In this document: positions 25,303 to 34,568 of the stretch, piece after piece | Position numbering within the stretch: position 1 is the stretch's first letter | Layout of the letters: the number at the start of each line of letters is the position of its first letter | The notes under the pieces: model-generated | What the model saw: only the letters and a program-made list of their open reading frames with translations | Database searches by the model: none | Told to the model about the DNA's origin: nothing | Made by a program: the position numbers and the translations under genes | From: Salmonella enterica subsp. houtenae serovar Houten | GTDB taxonomy: Bacteria > Pseudomonadota > Gammaproteobacteria > Enterobacterales > Enterobacteriaceae | Direction: 5' to 3' | Length of the DNA: 64,000 nt | Assembly (NCBI GenBank): GCA_900478215.1 | Contig: LS483478.1 | Coordinates: 3,038,001-3,102,000, forward strand

Positions 25303-27531
25303 ATGCGGTGGACCCTGTTCATCCTTTTTTGTCTACTGGGCGCGCCTGCCCATGCGGTCGCCATACCCGGCGCGATCACAGGGACATCAACCAGCCAGCA
25401 AACAGCGACAGTACCGGAGCCTACGCCTGAACAAAAAAAAGCGGCCTATGCAGCCCTGGCTGACGTACTGGAGAACGAGGCTTCACGTAACGAATTGATA
25501 GCACAACTACGCGAAGCCTCAACCACGCCGCCGACCGAACCGGCGCCAGCGCTTGCGCCGCCTGCGGCCAAAGATGAGAAAACGGTACTGGAGAACGTCA
25601 CCACCGTTACCCGTCAGTACGGCGATGCTTTCGCTACCCGTTTCGCTCAGCTTTACCGCAACATCACCGATGCGCCGCACAAGCCGTTTAACTCGCAAAC
25701 CTTCACCAACGCGTTAACCCACTTTTTATTTCTGGCAGCCGCGGTATTTGGTTTTTATAGCGTGATACGGCTTTGCGCCCTGCCGTTATATCGAAAAATG
25801 GGCCTGTGGGCGCGCAAGAAAAACCGTGAACGCAGCAACTGGCTCCAGCTCCCGGCGATGATCGCCGGCGCGTTTATTATCGACCTCCTGCTACTGGCGC
25901 TCACATTATTTATCGGTCAGATGCTCAGTGATAATTTCCATGCCGGAAGTCGAACTATCGCTTTTCAGCAAAGCCTGTTCCTGAATGCCTTCGCGCTGAT
26001 AGAGTTCTTTAAAGCGATCCTGAGGCTTATTTTTTGCCCTAATGTACCAGAATTACGCCCATTCACGATTCAGGACGCGACAGCGCGTTACTGGAATCGC
26101 CGTATGAGTTCGCTTAGCAGTTTGATTGGCTACGGGCTAATTGTTGCCGTGCCGATTATTTCCAACCAGGTGAATGTTCAGGTTGGCGCGATGGCTAATG
26201 TGGCGATCATGCTCTGCATTACCATCTGGGCGCTGTACCTGATCTTTAAAAACAAAGCTGAGATTACGCAGCATTTATTAAGTCTGGCGGAACGATCGTT
26301 AGCCTTTTTTAGCCTGTTTATCCGCGCCTTCGCGCTGGTGTGGCACTGGCTGGCCAGCGCTTACTTTATCGTGCTGTTTTTCTTCTCGTTATTCGACCCA
26401 GGCAATAGCCTGAAGTTTATGATGGGCGCGACCGTCCGCAGTCTGGCGATTATCGGCATCGCGGCGTTTATCTCCGGTATGTTTACCCGCTGGATAGCGA
26501 AAACCATCACCCTGTCGCCCCATACGCAACGCAATTATCCGGAATTGCAAAAGCGGCTTAACGGCTGGCTCTCCTCGGCGCTAAAAGTCGCACGCGTTCT
26601 GACCGTCTGCGTCGCCGTCATGCTGTTGCTCAACGCCTGGGGACTATTCGATTTCTGGCACTGGCTACATTATGGCGCGGGGGAAAAGATGGTCGATATC
26701 CTCATCCGTATCGCGTTAATCTTATTCTTCTCCGCCGTGGGATGGACGATTCTCGCCAGTCTGATTGAGAATCGCCTGGCCTCCGATATTCATGGTCGCC
26801 CGCTACCCAGCGCCCGCACGCGCACACTGCTGACGCTGTTTCGCAATGCGCTGGCGGTGATTATCAGCACCATAACCATCATGATCGTGTTATCGGAAAT
26901 CGGCGTCAATATCGCGCCATTGCTGGCTGGCGCGGGGGCGTTAGGTCTGGCGATCTCTTTCGGTTCGCAAACCCTGGTGAAAGATATTATTACCGGCGTC
27001 TTTATCCAGTTTGAAAACGGGATGAATACCGGCGACTTAGTCACCATAGGCCCGCTGACGGGGACGGTCGAAAGAATGTCGATTCGTTCCGTCGGCGTGC
27101 GGCAGGATACCGGGGCATACCATATTATCCCGTGGTCCTCGATCACCACTTTCGCCAACTTTGTGCGGGGTATCGGTTCTGTTGTCGCCAACTATGACGT
27201 GGATCGCCATGAGGATGCGGATAAAGCGAATCAGGCGCTGAAAGACGCGGTAACGGCGCTGATGCAGACGGAGGATATTCGCGGGCTGATTATTGGTGAA
27301 CCCACGTTCGCCGGTATTGTCGGTTTAACAAACACGGCGTTTACCTTACGCGTATCGTTCACCACCCTACCGCTCAAGCAGTGGACGGTGCGTTTTGCCC
27401 TTGATAGCCAGGTGAAAAAGCATTTTGATCTGGCCAATGTTCGCGCGCCGGTGCAAACGTATCAGGTTCTGCCCGCCCCCGTTGGCGACCCGTCGCCTGA
27501 TTCGCTGCCGCCGCGCGAACCGACGATTTAG
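25303..27531 (+). CDS. ybiO: Mechanosensitive channel YbiO (MscS family)
   Basis: Large MscS-type channel of 742 aa (741 in E. coli). A signal peptide (MRWTLFILFCLLGAPAHA) and a periplasmic proline-rich stretch precede about ten membrane helices. The last, pore-lining helix is glycine/alanine-rich (APLLAGAGALGLAISFGSQTLVKD), followed by the beta domain FENGMNTGDLVTIGPLTGTVERMSIRS. It relieves turgor on osmotic downshock. The start at 25303 has GGAGGAG upstream. Its stop overlaps the convergent rlmF stop by three bases (TTAG). Confidence 0.94.
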   Translation: MRWTLFILFCLLGAPAHAVAIPGAITGTSTSQQTATVPEPTPEQKKAAYAALADVLENEASRNELIAQLREASTTPPTEPAPALAPPAAKDEKTVLENVTTVTRQYGDAFATRFAQLYRNITDAPHKPFNSQTFTNALTHFLFLAAAVFGFYSVIRLCALPLYRKMGLWARKKNRERSNWLQLPAMIAGAFIIDLLLLALTLFIGQMLSDNFHAGSRTIAFQQSLFLNAFALIEFFKAILRLIFCPNVPELRPFTIQDATARYWNRRMSSLSSLIGYGLIVAVPIISNQVNVQVGAMANVAIMLCITIWALYLIFKNKAEITQHLLSLAERSLAFFSLFIRAFALVWHWLASAYFIVLFFFSLFDPGNSLKFMMGATVRSLAIIGIAAFISGMFTRWIAKTITLSPHTQRNYPELQKRLNGWLSSALKVARVLTVCVAVMLLLNAWGLFDFWHWLHYGAGEKMVDILIRIALILFFSAVGWTILASLIENRLASDIHGRPLPSARTRTLLTLFRNALAVIISTITIMIVLSEIGVNIAPLLAGAGALGLAISFGSQTLVKDIITGVFIQFENGMNTGDLVTIGPLTGTVERMSIRSVGVRQDTGAYHIIPWSSITTFANFVRGIGSVVANYDVDRHEDADKANQALKDAVTALMQTEDIRGLIIGEPTFAGIVGLTNTAFTLRVSFTTLPLKQWTVRFALDSQVKKHFDLANVRAPVQTYQVLPAPVGDPSPDSLPPREPTI

Positions 27532-28454
27532 CGTTTACGGGTGATAAAACGGCGACGCTGGTCGTCATCCATAAAGGTCCAGGCAATAAAGCGGCTTTGC
27601 TTTTGCCCCTGGGCCATCTCTTTTTTCACCACTTTCACCGCGCCAGCGTCCGTCAACGCCCGGTAAAGCGGCGGTAAATTCTCGCCGCGCGATACTAACG
27701 TCGTAAACCACAACACCTGACGGCGGAAGGTTTGGCTTTCAGCAATCATTTTTTTAATAAAGGCGACTTCGCCGCCTTCACACCATAGCTCCTGCTGTTG
27801 ACCGCCAAAGTTCAGCGCATCATCTTTATTCTGCCCCAAATTGCGGCGCTTACGCTCGCTGCCCGCACGGGCTGCGGCGGCGGAGTCGTGAAAAGGCGGG
27901 TTACAAAGCGTTGCGTCATAAGATTCATTTTTATGAATGATACCGGTAAAAATGGCCGCCGGATCTTTTTGCCGACGCAGACGAATTGCGCGGCTTAACC
28001 CCGTATTTGCCTGAATGATAGCCTGCGCGCTGGACATCGCCGCGTCGCTGACTTCACTACCGGTAAATCGCCAGCCATATTCATGTACGCCGATAAGCGG
28101 ATAAATACAATTGGCGCCCACGCCCACATCCAGAATGGTTGCCTGCGCCGGAATACTCCCTGTCGTTTCGCCAAGCAGATCCGCCAAGTGATGAATATAA
28201 TCCGCACGACCAGGCACCGGCGGACATAAAAACCCTTGTGGAATGTCCCAGTGTGTGACGGCATAAAAATGCGCCAGCAACGCCTTATTGAGCGCTTTTA
28301 CCGCTTGCGGATTAGCAAAATCAACGCTCTGTTCACCTGTGGGCGTGCGGGTAAGAAAAGACGTCAATTCCGGCGTGGTCTGACACAGTGCGGCGAGATC
28401 ATAACGGTGTTGATGGCGGTTGCGCGGGTGTAACCCCGGTTTCTGGGCGGACAT
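27528..28454 (-). CDS. rlmF: 23S rRNA m6A1618 methyltransferase RlmF
   Basis: SAM-dependent methyltransferase of 308 aa that methylates A1618 of 23S rRNA. The SAM-binding loop is ILDVGVGANCIYPLIG and the adenine-N6 catalytic motif is LCNPPFHDS. A basic N-terminus (HPRNRHQHRYDL) is typical. It is convergent with ybiO, with interlocked stop codons. In K-12 the next genes are mcbA, fiu and ybiX. None of them is present before ybiI here. Confidence 0.95.
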   Translation of the reverse strand: MSAQKPGLHPRNRHQHRYDLAALCQTTPELTSFLTRTPTGEQSVDFANPQAVKALNKALLAHFYAVTHWDIPQGFLCPPVPGRADYIHHLADLLGETTGSIPAQATILDVGVGANCIYPLIGVHEYGWRFTGSEVSDAAMSSAQAIIQANTGLSRAIRLRRQKDPAAIFTGIIHKNESYDATLCNPPFHDSAAAARAGSERKRRNLGQNKDDALNFGGQQQELWCEGGEVAFIKKMIAESQTFRRQVLWFTTLVSRGENLPPLYRALTDAGAVKVVKKEMAQGQKQSRFIAWTFMDDDQRRRFITRKR

Positions 28455-28659
28455 GGCATTCTCCTTTTAGCAGCGGCGTAAGATACCCGTATAACGCCAC
28501 GGGGTAAATATACCACCGCGAATTCCCTGCCTCGCGCGTTTTATTGGCTACCTGAATGTCATTTGGCTCTGCTCATGGTCTGAAAAGGTCGCGCGATGCG
28601 ATTTTTTCGCCTGACGGCGCTACACTTAACCGCGGGTACCCTAAAATCAGGAGAGCGTG

Positions 28660-28926
28660 ATGGCATCCGGCTGGGCAAATGACGACGCAGTGAATGAACA
28701 AATCAACAATACCATTGAAGATGCCGTTGCCCGCGCTCGCGGCGAACTTCCGCACGGCGAAAGTCGCTATGAATGCGAATCTTGCGGCGACCCTATCCCT
28801 GAAGCGCGGCGTAAAGCCGTACCTGGCGTTCGGTTATGCATCGCCTGCCAACAGGAGAAAGATTTACATAACGCAACATTTTCAGGATATAATCGCAGAG
28901 GTTCAAAAGACAGCCAGTTACGCTGA
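28660..28926 (+). CDS. ybiI: YbiI, DksA/TraR-type zinc-finger protein
   Basis: An 88-aa protein with one C4 zinc finger, C-E-S-C then C-I-A-C about 20 residues later (YECESCGDPIPEARR ... GVRLCIACQQ). This is the C-terminal part of the DksA/TraR family without the long coiled coil. E. coli YbiI has the same length. The role is not established; action on RNA polymerase can only be inferred from the family. The ATG at 28660 is chosen over an overlapping GTG at 28657. Confidence 0.9.
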   Translation: MASGWANDDAVNEQINNTIEDAVARARGELPHGESRYECESCGDPIPEARRKAVPGVRLCIACQQEKDLHNATFSGYNRRGSKDSQLR

Positions 28927-29210
28927 CTTTCCTTTACCTAAACCGCCAGTATTATCCCTTACTTTACGCTCATGCTTTTTAGCGTTCTGCGTCGCAGAAC
29001 GTGCCGTTAACCTCGGCTCTGTAAAGCCAGATGACAAGAACGGTAAATTCCACCACTGAATTCCTTCATTATCAATAATTTACTTGTCATTCAAAAATTT
29101 TGAGCAAGGCCGTCAATTCTATTCGATTTTATCTTTCGCAAAAAACCGTGATACTCATCACATCGACGAAACAATGTCCCATAAACAGAATAACCTGCGA
29201 GAGATAACCC

Positions 29211-29471
29211 ATGAAAACCATTAAATATGCTGTTGCAGCCATCGCGCTTTCCACCCTTTCTTTTGGCGCTTTTGCCGCTGAGCCGGTTAGCGCGTCCCAG
29301 ACGCAAAACCTGCATAAAATCGGCGTAGTTTCTGCCGACGGCGCCACCACGCTGGATGGCCTGGAGGCTAAACTGGCTGAAAAAGCCGCCGCTGCTGGCG
29401 CAAGCGCTTATAACATCACCTCCGCCGTAGGTAATGACAAAATGAGCGGCACTGCGGTGATTTATAAATGA
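29211..29471 (+). CDS. ybiJ: YbiJ, small periplasmic DUF1471 (YhcN-type) protein
   Basis: An 86-aa exported protein: signal peptide MKTIKYAVAAIALSTLSFGAFA, then a single YhcN/BhsA-type domain (IGVVSADGATTLDGLEAKLAEKAAAAGASAYNITSA) ending with a GTAVIYK strand. Members of this family respond to stress and affect biofilms, but YbiJ itself is not assigned. A strong terminator follows at 29599. Confidence 0.92.
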   Translation: MKTIKYAVAAIALSTLSFGAFAAEPVSASQTQNLHKIGVVSADGATTLDGLEAKLAEKAAAAGASAYNITSAVGNDKMSGTAVIYK

Positions 29472-29598
29472 TTTACCTACCCGCCAGATTCAGGCTGTAA
29501 CATCGCTGTTGTTTGGATTCTGACGGGTATTACCCTCGTCTGTTTGCCAACAGACCCACTGCTCCAACCCTCATTAACCCTGTTTGTTACCCTTATTT

Positions 29599-29627
29599 GC
29601 CCGTCCGCCACTGGACGGGCTTTTTTT
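29599..29627 (+). terminator. Intrinsic terminator after ybiJ
   Basis: GCCCGTCC and GGACGGGC form an 8-bp stem with a 6-nt loop, followed by seven T residues. It overlaps the last bases of the convergent ybiB. Confidence 0.9.
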
Positions 29628-30600
29628 ATCCGCTAAAAGTCTGTTCGACTCGAGCAAGCCCGTCTTTTAACGTCGCCGCCTCTCCCGTCGCAACCAGACA
29701 ACAGGCCATTTGCGTTTTTAATGATTGCGGCACCGGCTCGCGTCCGGCAAGGCAGCGCTCAATCCAGCGCGCGGTGATTTCAGGAGCTTTATTCGCAGGC
29801 AGTGAAAGCGGCTCGTCGTGCGTGTCGCTCTGACGCTCATGTAGTTCCTGCACCCCGCGGCTATCAATCAGGCTGATTTGCGGACAGCGTTGCGGGTTGG
29901 CATAGACTTCGCCTTCGGTGCCATGCATCAGCAAAGCCCGCCCGCCAATGCGGCTAAAAAAGGTCGCCACACGCGGTACATATTCAGGATGAGAAACGCT
30001 TGATAAACGCAGCGCGGCATCCTCAGCAAATGGCGTCGCCAGTTTGGCCAGTGAATGCGCGCTGTTGCGCACGCCCATCCGCCAGCGCATCGCCAACTGT
30101 TTTTCCAGCGGCGGACAGAGCGCGCTCACCGGGATAAACACCGGCTGGTGTCCGTCCAGTTTGGCCTGCGCTTGTCCGCCGTGTAGGGTGGGTACAATCC
30201 CCATCAGCTCAAATATAGTTTCTGTCAGTACGCGGGTCGGATCTTCACTGACGCCGTGTACTACGACTGGAAAGCCCAATTTATGCAGCAGGATAGCCAG
30301 CAGAGGCGTTAAATTCGCCTGTTTACGCGCGCCGTTATAGCTGGGAATAACGACCGGCAGCGGCTTATCTGCAGGCGGTGTCAGTTTGATGGTATGATTC
30401 TGCATGGCTTCATAAAAGCCCAGCATTTCGGCTTCGCCTTCGCCTTTAATACGCAGCGCCATCAATATGCCGCCCATTTCCAGGTCGGGGACGTCGCCAT
30501 TCAGCATTCGGGTATACAAACCGCGCGCGGTATCCAGATCGAGATCGCGGGCGTGATTTTTACCTCGCCCGATCTCTTTGATGATCTTGCGATAATCCAT
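29626..30600 (-). CDS. ybiB: YbiB, TrpD2-type nucleic-acid-binding protein
   Basis: A 324-aa member of the anthranilate phosphoribosyltransferase fold family (E. coli YbiB, 320 aa). It lacks a tryptophan operon context. The E. coli protein is a TrpD2 type that binds nucleic acids and is DNA-damage inducible. Conserved segments include DVPDLEMGGILMALRIKGE, VIPSYNGARKQANLTPLLAILL and VVHGVSEDPTRVLTETIFELMG. It follows dinG on the same strand with a 29-base gap, so it probably shares the SOS-regulated transcript. The K-12 gene ybiC, normally beside it, is absent. Confidence 0.93.
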   Translation of the reverse strand: MDYRKIIKEIGRGKNHARDLDLDTARGLYTRMLNGDVPDLEMGGILMALRIKGEGEAEMLGFYEAMQNHTIKLTPPADKPLPVVIPSYNGARKQANLTPLLAILLHKLGFPVVVHGVSEDPTRVLTETIFELMGIVPTLHGGQAQAKLDGHQPVFIPVSALCPPLEKQLAMRWRMGVRNSAHSLAKLATPFAEDAALRLSSVSHPEYVPRVATFFSRIGGRALLMHGTEGEVYANPQRCPQISLIDSRGVQELHERQSDTHDEPLSLPANKAPEITARWIERCLAGREPVPQSLKTQMACCLVATGEAATLKDGLARVEQTFSG

Positions 30601-30629
30601 TGAAAGCTCCTTGAAGTGTGCTCACAGCA

Positions 30630-32774
30630 TTAACGCCGTCGGCGGCGTGCAGGTTTTGCTTTTGGTTTTACTATAACGTCTGGCACGGCAGGCTGCTCTA
30701 TCGGAAAAACAGGTAAGGCATTCAGTAAACGCTGTCCGTAGTTTTTGGTCAACAAACGCTTATCATAAATGACCACTTCTCCCCGGCAGGCGTGGCTACG
30801 GATCAACCGCCCTACCTGCTGAATTAAATTAAAAGACGCGCTTGGTAAGCTTTGTACCTCAAACGGATAACGATTCAGGCTTTTTAGCCATTCGCCTTCG
30901 GTGATCACGACCGGGCTGTCGATCGGCGGGAAGGCAATTTTATGGATATGGACCTGCGTCAGCAGCTCGCCTTTAAGATCCAGCCCTTCGGCAAAAGACT
31001 GAAGCCCAACCAGCACGCTGCGTTCGCCGCTCTCCACCCGTTTACGGTGCAGCTCCACCAGCCGATAACGCGGCTGATCGCCCTGGACCAGGAGGAGTAA
31101 GCGCACATCGGCGACATGCTCCAGAAAACGCTGCATCGCCCGCCCGCTGGCGAATAGCACCAGCATACCATGATGTTTTTTGCTCTCCAGTTGCTCGCGA
31201 AAATAGGCCGCCATTTCGGCAATATGCTGCTCTTCGTTATCCATGGTGGGTTCGTAGCGCATTTGAGGAATCACCAGTTTCCCCTGTTCCACATGATTAA
31301 ACGGTGAATCCAGCGCCACAAAGCGGTCGCCGGCTTTTTCTTTTAAGCCGCTCATTTCCTGCAGGCGCGAAAAGCTATTGAGCGAGCGCAGTGTCGCCGA
31401 AGTGACAATAATGTGCGGTACGCTGCGCCATAACAATCTTTCCAGCTGATCGCTGACGCGGATGCCCACACAATGGAACCAGACGTGGAGCTGCCCTTCG
31501 CGTATTTCGCGCGTCGCCCATTTGGACACCGGCGCACCTGAAGACTGCGCCATCGAAGCCAGCCGCCATAATTTACTTTGCGCCTCGAACATTCCCAGCG
31601 CCCGGTTCATCTGTAAAATCACCCGATGCAAACGCACAATATCGTGCGACCCGGTTTTTTCGCTGAGATCGTTGAGAAAGGACTCCGCCAGCCCACGCAG
31701 CGTTTCGGTCAGCTTCGCCAGCCGCTGGCAGATTTCCATGACCTCATCAGGCAACTCGCCCATTGCAAAACGGTGCTCCGCTTCCTGCGCTGCGGGCATA
31801 TACAGATTAAGAATGGCATTGAGCGAGGCAATCAGTTCGTATACCTCCTCGCAATGGGCGTTAAGTCGCTCAGGATTCGCTAACGGCGGCGTGCTTTTAG
31901 GGCGAAATTGCTCCATGCAGGTCGCCACCAGTTTGCTGAACAGATCCAGTTGCAGACGATACCAGGAGGCGGTAATTTCCGCGCTCATCTCCAGCGCGTC
32001 GCGAGCGACATCGGGCAGATGATGACCTTCATCCAGTACCAACAGCAGATGCTTCGGTTCCGGCAGTACGGCTTCGCTTTCCATCGCCGCCATTACCAGC
32101 GCGTGATTCGCCACCACGACTTCCGCTTCCTGTATTTCACGTCGGGCGACAAAGAATGGACATTCGCGGTAATAGTGACAATTGCGGTTCAGACAACTGG
32201 CTTTATCGGTACTTAATCGCCGCCACAGATCGTCGTCAATAGCAATGTCGGTATGATCGCGCAGACCATCCCATTTGTAACCGTCAAGATCCCCTTTCAG
32301 TCTGGCGCAGCGCTTTTGCTCTTCCTGGTTATTGGGCGTCAATTCATCATCAAGAAAGGCAAGCAGATCCTGCTGCGTAGGCTCGCTACTGGCGAGCGCC
32401 GCCAGGTTTCGCGGACACACGTAACGCCCGCGGCCAAAGGCGGCGGTAAAGCGCAGATCGGGGATGATTTTTCGTAGCAGCGGCAAATCTTTGCTAAAGA
32501 TCTGATCCTGTAACGCCACGTTAGCGGTACTGACCACCAGCGTTTTTTGCTCTTCCCGGGCAATGGCGATGCCGGGAATAAGATAGGAGAGGGTTTTCCC
32601 GACGCCGGTCGGCGCTTCAATAGCCAGATGTCTCCCTTCTTCCCCGGCCAGCGTTCTGGCGACGTCAGCAATCATCTGCCGCTGCGGCGCACGGGGAATA
32701 AAGTCGGGAATCTGTTCCTGAAGCGCCTTATACCAGGCGGCGATTTGCGCTTTCAGCGCAGCGGTCAATGCCAT
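30630..32774 (-). CDS. dinG: ATP-dependent DNA helicase DinG
   Basis: Fe-S superfamily 2 helicase (5' to 3', XPD type) of 714 aa that removes R-loops and helps repair. Walker A is EAPTGVGKT near residues 53-61. The [4Fe-4S] ligands are Cys120, Cys194, Cys199 and Cys205. The DEGH box (LVLDEGHHLPD) is Walker B. Motif VI is QQVGRLIRS. A LexA box lies just upstream, consistent with SOS induction. Confidence 0.96.
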   Translation of the reverse strand: MALTAALKAQIAAWYKALQEQIPDFIPRAPQRQMIADVARTLAGEEGRHLAIEAPTGVGKTLSYLIPGIAIAREEQKTLVVSTANVALQDQIFSKDLPLLRKIIPDLRFTAAFGRGRYVCPRNLAALASSEPTQQDLLAFLDDELTPNNQEEQKRCARLKGDLDGYKWDGLRDHTDIAIDDDLWRRLSTDKASCLNRNCHYYRECPFFVARREIQEAEVVVANHALVMAAMESEAVLPEPKHLLLVLDEGHHLPDVARDALEMSAEITASWYRLQLDLFSKLVATCMEQFRPKSTPPLANPERLNAHCEEVYELIASLNAILNLYMPAAQEAEHRFAMGELPDEVMEICQRLAKLTETLRGLAESFLNDLSEKTGSHDIVRLHRVILQMNRALGMFEAQSKLWRLASMAQSSGAPVSKWATREIREGQLHVWFHCVGIRVSDQLERLLWRSVPHIIVTSATLRSLNSFSRLQEMSGLKEKAGDRFVALDSPFNHVEQGKLVIPQMRYEPTMDNEEQHIAEMAAYFREQLESKKHHGMLVLFASGRAMQRFLEHVADVRLLLLVQGDQPRYRLVELHRKRVESGERSVLVGLQSFAEGLDLKGELLTQVHIHKIAFPPIDSPVVITEGEWLKSLNRYPFEVQSLPSASFNLIQQVGRLIRSHACRGEVVIYDKRLLTKNYGQRLLNALPVFPIEQPAVPDVIVKPKAKPARRRRR

Positions 32775-32788
32775 GAGAAAACCTGAAG

Positions 32789-32808
32789 TACTGTATAAAC
32801 AGCCACTA
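32789..32808. promoter_or_regulatory. LexA box before dinG
   Basis: TACTGTATAAACAGCCACTA on the plus strand, with CTG-N10-CAC in place of CTG-N10-CAG, aligns base by base with the known dinG SOS box of E. coli. It begins 15 bases before the dinG start. Confidence 0.75.
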
Positions 32809-32883
32809 TTGTGTCACATTTCAGGGTCGGGAAGTACCTTTTTTGCCGGTTCTGGAATACGGCTCGCAACGCCGCTTTAATCT

Positions 32884-32972
32884 GCCGGATAGCGGCGGCA
32901 AGCGCCTTATCCGCCTACGCTGCGCAATACGTAGGCCCGGTAAGCGTCGCGCCACCGGGCATGTTGCCGGAT
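32884..32972. repeat. BIME (paired REP elements)
   Basis: GCCGGATAGCGGCGGCAAGCGCC, CGCCTACG and CGTAGGCCCGG form two opposed REP units in the gap between rhlE (3' end) and dinG (5' end). Confidence 0.75.
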
Positions 32973-32977
32973 AAAAT

Positions 32978-34339
32978 TTACTGAGCGGGCGTGATTCTGC
33001 GCGGGCGACGCGGCGGACGTGATTTATCGCCAGCGGGTTTCCCCTCGCCTGTACGCGGTTTTGGTTTCGCCTTCGGCGTCCCGTTATCCTGACGTCGCGG
33101 CTGCTGGCTGCGCCCCGCGCCCCCCTGATTTTGACCGCGTCCACGACCACCGCCGCCGCGCTGCTGACGGCCATTCTGAATCGGCTCCGCTTTAATCGAC
33201 GGGTCCGGCTCATAGCCCGGCGTCGTAATACGTGGGATCTCTTTTTTCAGCAACTTTTCGATATCACGCAACAACTTATGTTCGTCAACACAGACCAGCG
33301 ACAGCGCCTCGCCGGTTGCCGCCGCGCGACCGGTACGGCCAATACGGTGTACATAATCTTCCGGCACGTTCGGCAGTTCATAGTTGACCACGTGTGGCAG
33401 TTCTTCAATATCCAGACCACGCGCCGCGATATCCGTCGCCACCAGCACGCGAATATCGCCGGATTTAAAATCGGCCAGCGCGCGGGTACGTGCGCCCTGC
33501 GATTTATTACCGTGGATCGCCGCGCTGCGAATACCGTCTTTATTAAGCTGTTCCGCCAGATGGTTCGCGCCATGCTTGGTGCGGGTGAAGACCAACACCT
33601 GCTGCCAGTTGCCCTGGCCAATCATTTGTGACAGCAGTTCGCGCTTACGTTTTTTATCCACAAAGTGGACGTGCTGCGTCACCTGCTCTGAGGCCGTGTT
33701 GCGGCGCGCCACTTCGATTTCCAGCGGGTTGTGCAACAGCTTTTCGGCGAGCGCTTTGATGTCGTCGGAGAAAGTGGCGGAGAACAGCAGATTCTGACGC
33801 TTCGCTGGCAGTTTCGCCAGTACGCGACGAATATCGTGAATGAAGCCCATATCCAGCATACGGTCGGCTTCATCCAGTACCAGAATCTCAATCTGATCCA
33901 GCTTCACGGCATTTTGATGTTCCAGGTCAAGCAGACGTCCCGGCGTCGCCACCAGCACATCCACGCCGCCGCGCAGTTTCATCATCTGCGGATTGATGCT
34001 TACGCCGCCAAATACCACCAGTGAGCGAATGTTGAGATATTTACTGTAATCTCTGACGTTTTCGCCAATTTGCGCCGCCAGCTCGCGGGTTGGCGTGAGG
34101 ATCAACGCACGCACCGGGCGACGACCTTTAGCGTGCGGCTGATGGGTAATCAGATGCTGCAACAATGGCAGGGTAAAGCCCGCCGTTTTACCGGTCCCGG
34201 TCTGGGCGCTGGCCATCAGATCGCGGCCTTCCAGCACGGCGGGAATCGCCTGTTGCTGAATAGGGGTAGGTTCACGGTAACCCTGCTCGGCAATGGCGCG
34301 CAGGATATCAGGGTTTAATCCCAGGGAATCAAAAGACAT
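32978..34339 (-). CDS. rhlE: DEAD-box RNA helicase RhlE
   Basis: ATP-dependent RNA helicase involved in ribosome maturation, 453 aa. Motifs in order: Q motif (GYREPTPIQQQAIP), Walker A ASAQTGTGKT, PTRELAAQ, VLDEADRMLD (DEAD), SAT (FSATFSDD), and HRIGRTGRAAATG near residue 345. The C-terminal tail is basic and Gly/Arg/Gln-rich (QQRGGGGRGRGQNQGGAG), typical of RhlE. It is divergent from cecR, which is reported to regulate it in E. coli. Confidence 0.95.
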   Translation of the reverse strand: MSFDSLGLNPDILRAIAEQGYREPTPIQQQAIPAVLEGRDLMASAQTGTGKTAGFTLPLLQHLITHQPHAKGRRPVRALILTPTRELAAQIGENVRDYSKYLNIRSLVVFGGVSINPQMMKLRGGVDVLVATPGRLLDLEHQNAVKLDQIEILVLDEADRMLDMGFIHDIRRVLAKLPAKRQNLLFSATFSDDIKALAEKLLHNPLEIEVARRNTASEQVTQHVHFVDKKRKRELLSQMIGQGNWQQVLVFTRTKHGANHLAEQLNKDGIRSAAIHGNKSQGARTRALADFKSGDIRVLVATDIAARGLDIEELPHVVNYELPNVPEDYVHRIGRTGRAAATGEALSLVCVDEHKLLRDIEKLLKKEIPRITTPGYEPDPSIKAEPIQNGRQQRGGGGRGRGQNQGGAGRSQQPRRQDNGTPKAKPKPRTGEGKPAGDKSRPPRRPRRITPAQ

Positions 34340-34532
34340 AACTACTCCGGACCGCCCCGACCGTTGCCGGTGTCGTTTTCAGGGAGATGCTCAAATTTGG
34401 AATGACAAAAACCACAATGTCATGAAGGGGCGGAGTGTAGCAGTTTTTGTGATGCGGCGCATAAATTATCCCGAAAGGTGGCAAAGACAAATTAATCGAC
34501 CACACTGGACAAGTGCCATTATGAGTCATAAT

Positions 34533-34554
34533 CTTAATCAATCGATTGATTAAG
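34533..34554. promoter_or_regulatory. CecR operator (22-bp perfect palindrome)
   Basis: A perfect palindrome centred on TCAATCGATTGA with TTAA arms, 14 bases before the cecR ATG. This position suits autorepression of the cecR-ybhGFSR operon and possible control of divergent rhlE. Confidence 0.75.
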
Positions 34555-34568
34555 AATTAGGGCGTGTG

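Noticed and set aside
28694..29059. 121-codon frame overlapping ybiI
   Set aside because: It lies largely in another frame of ybiI, has low-complexity composition and no conserved domain.
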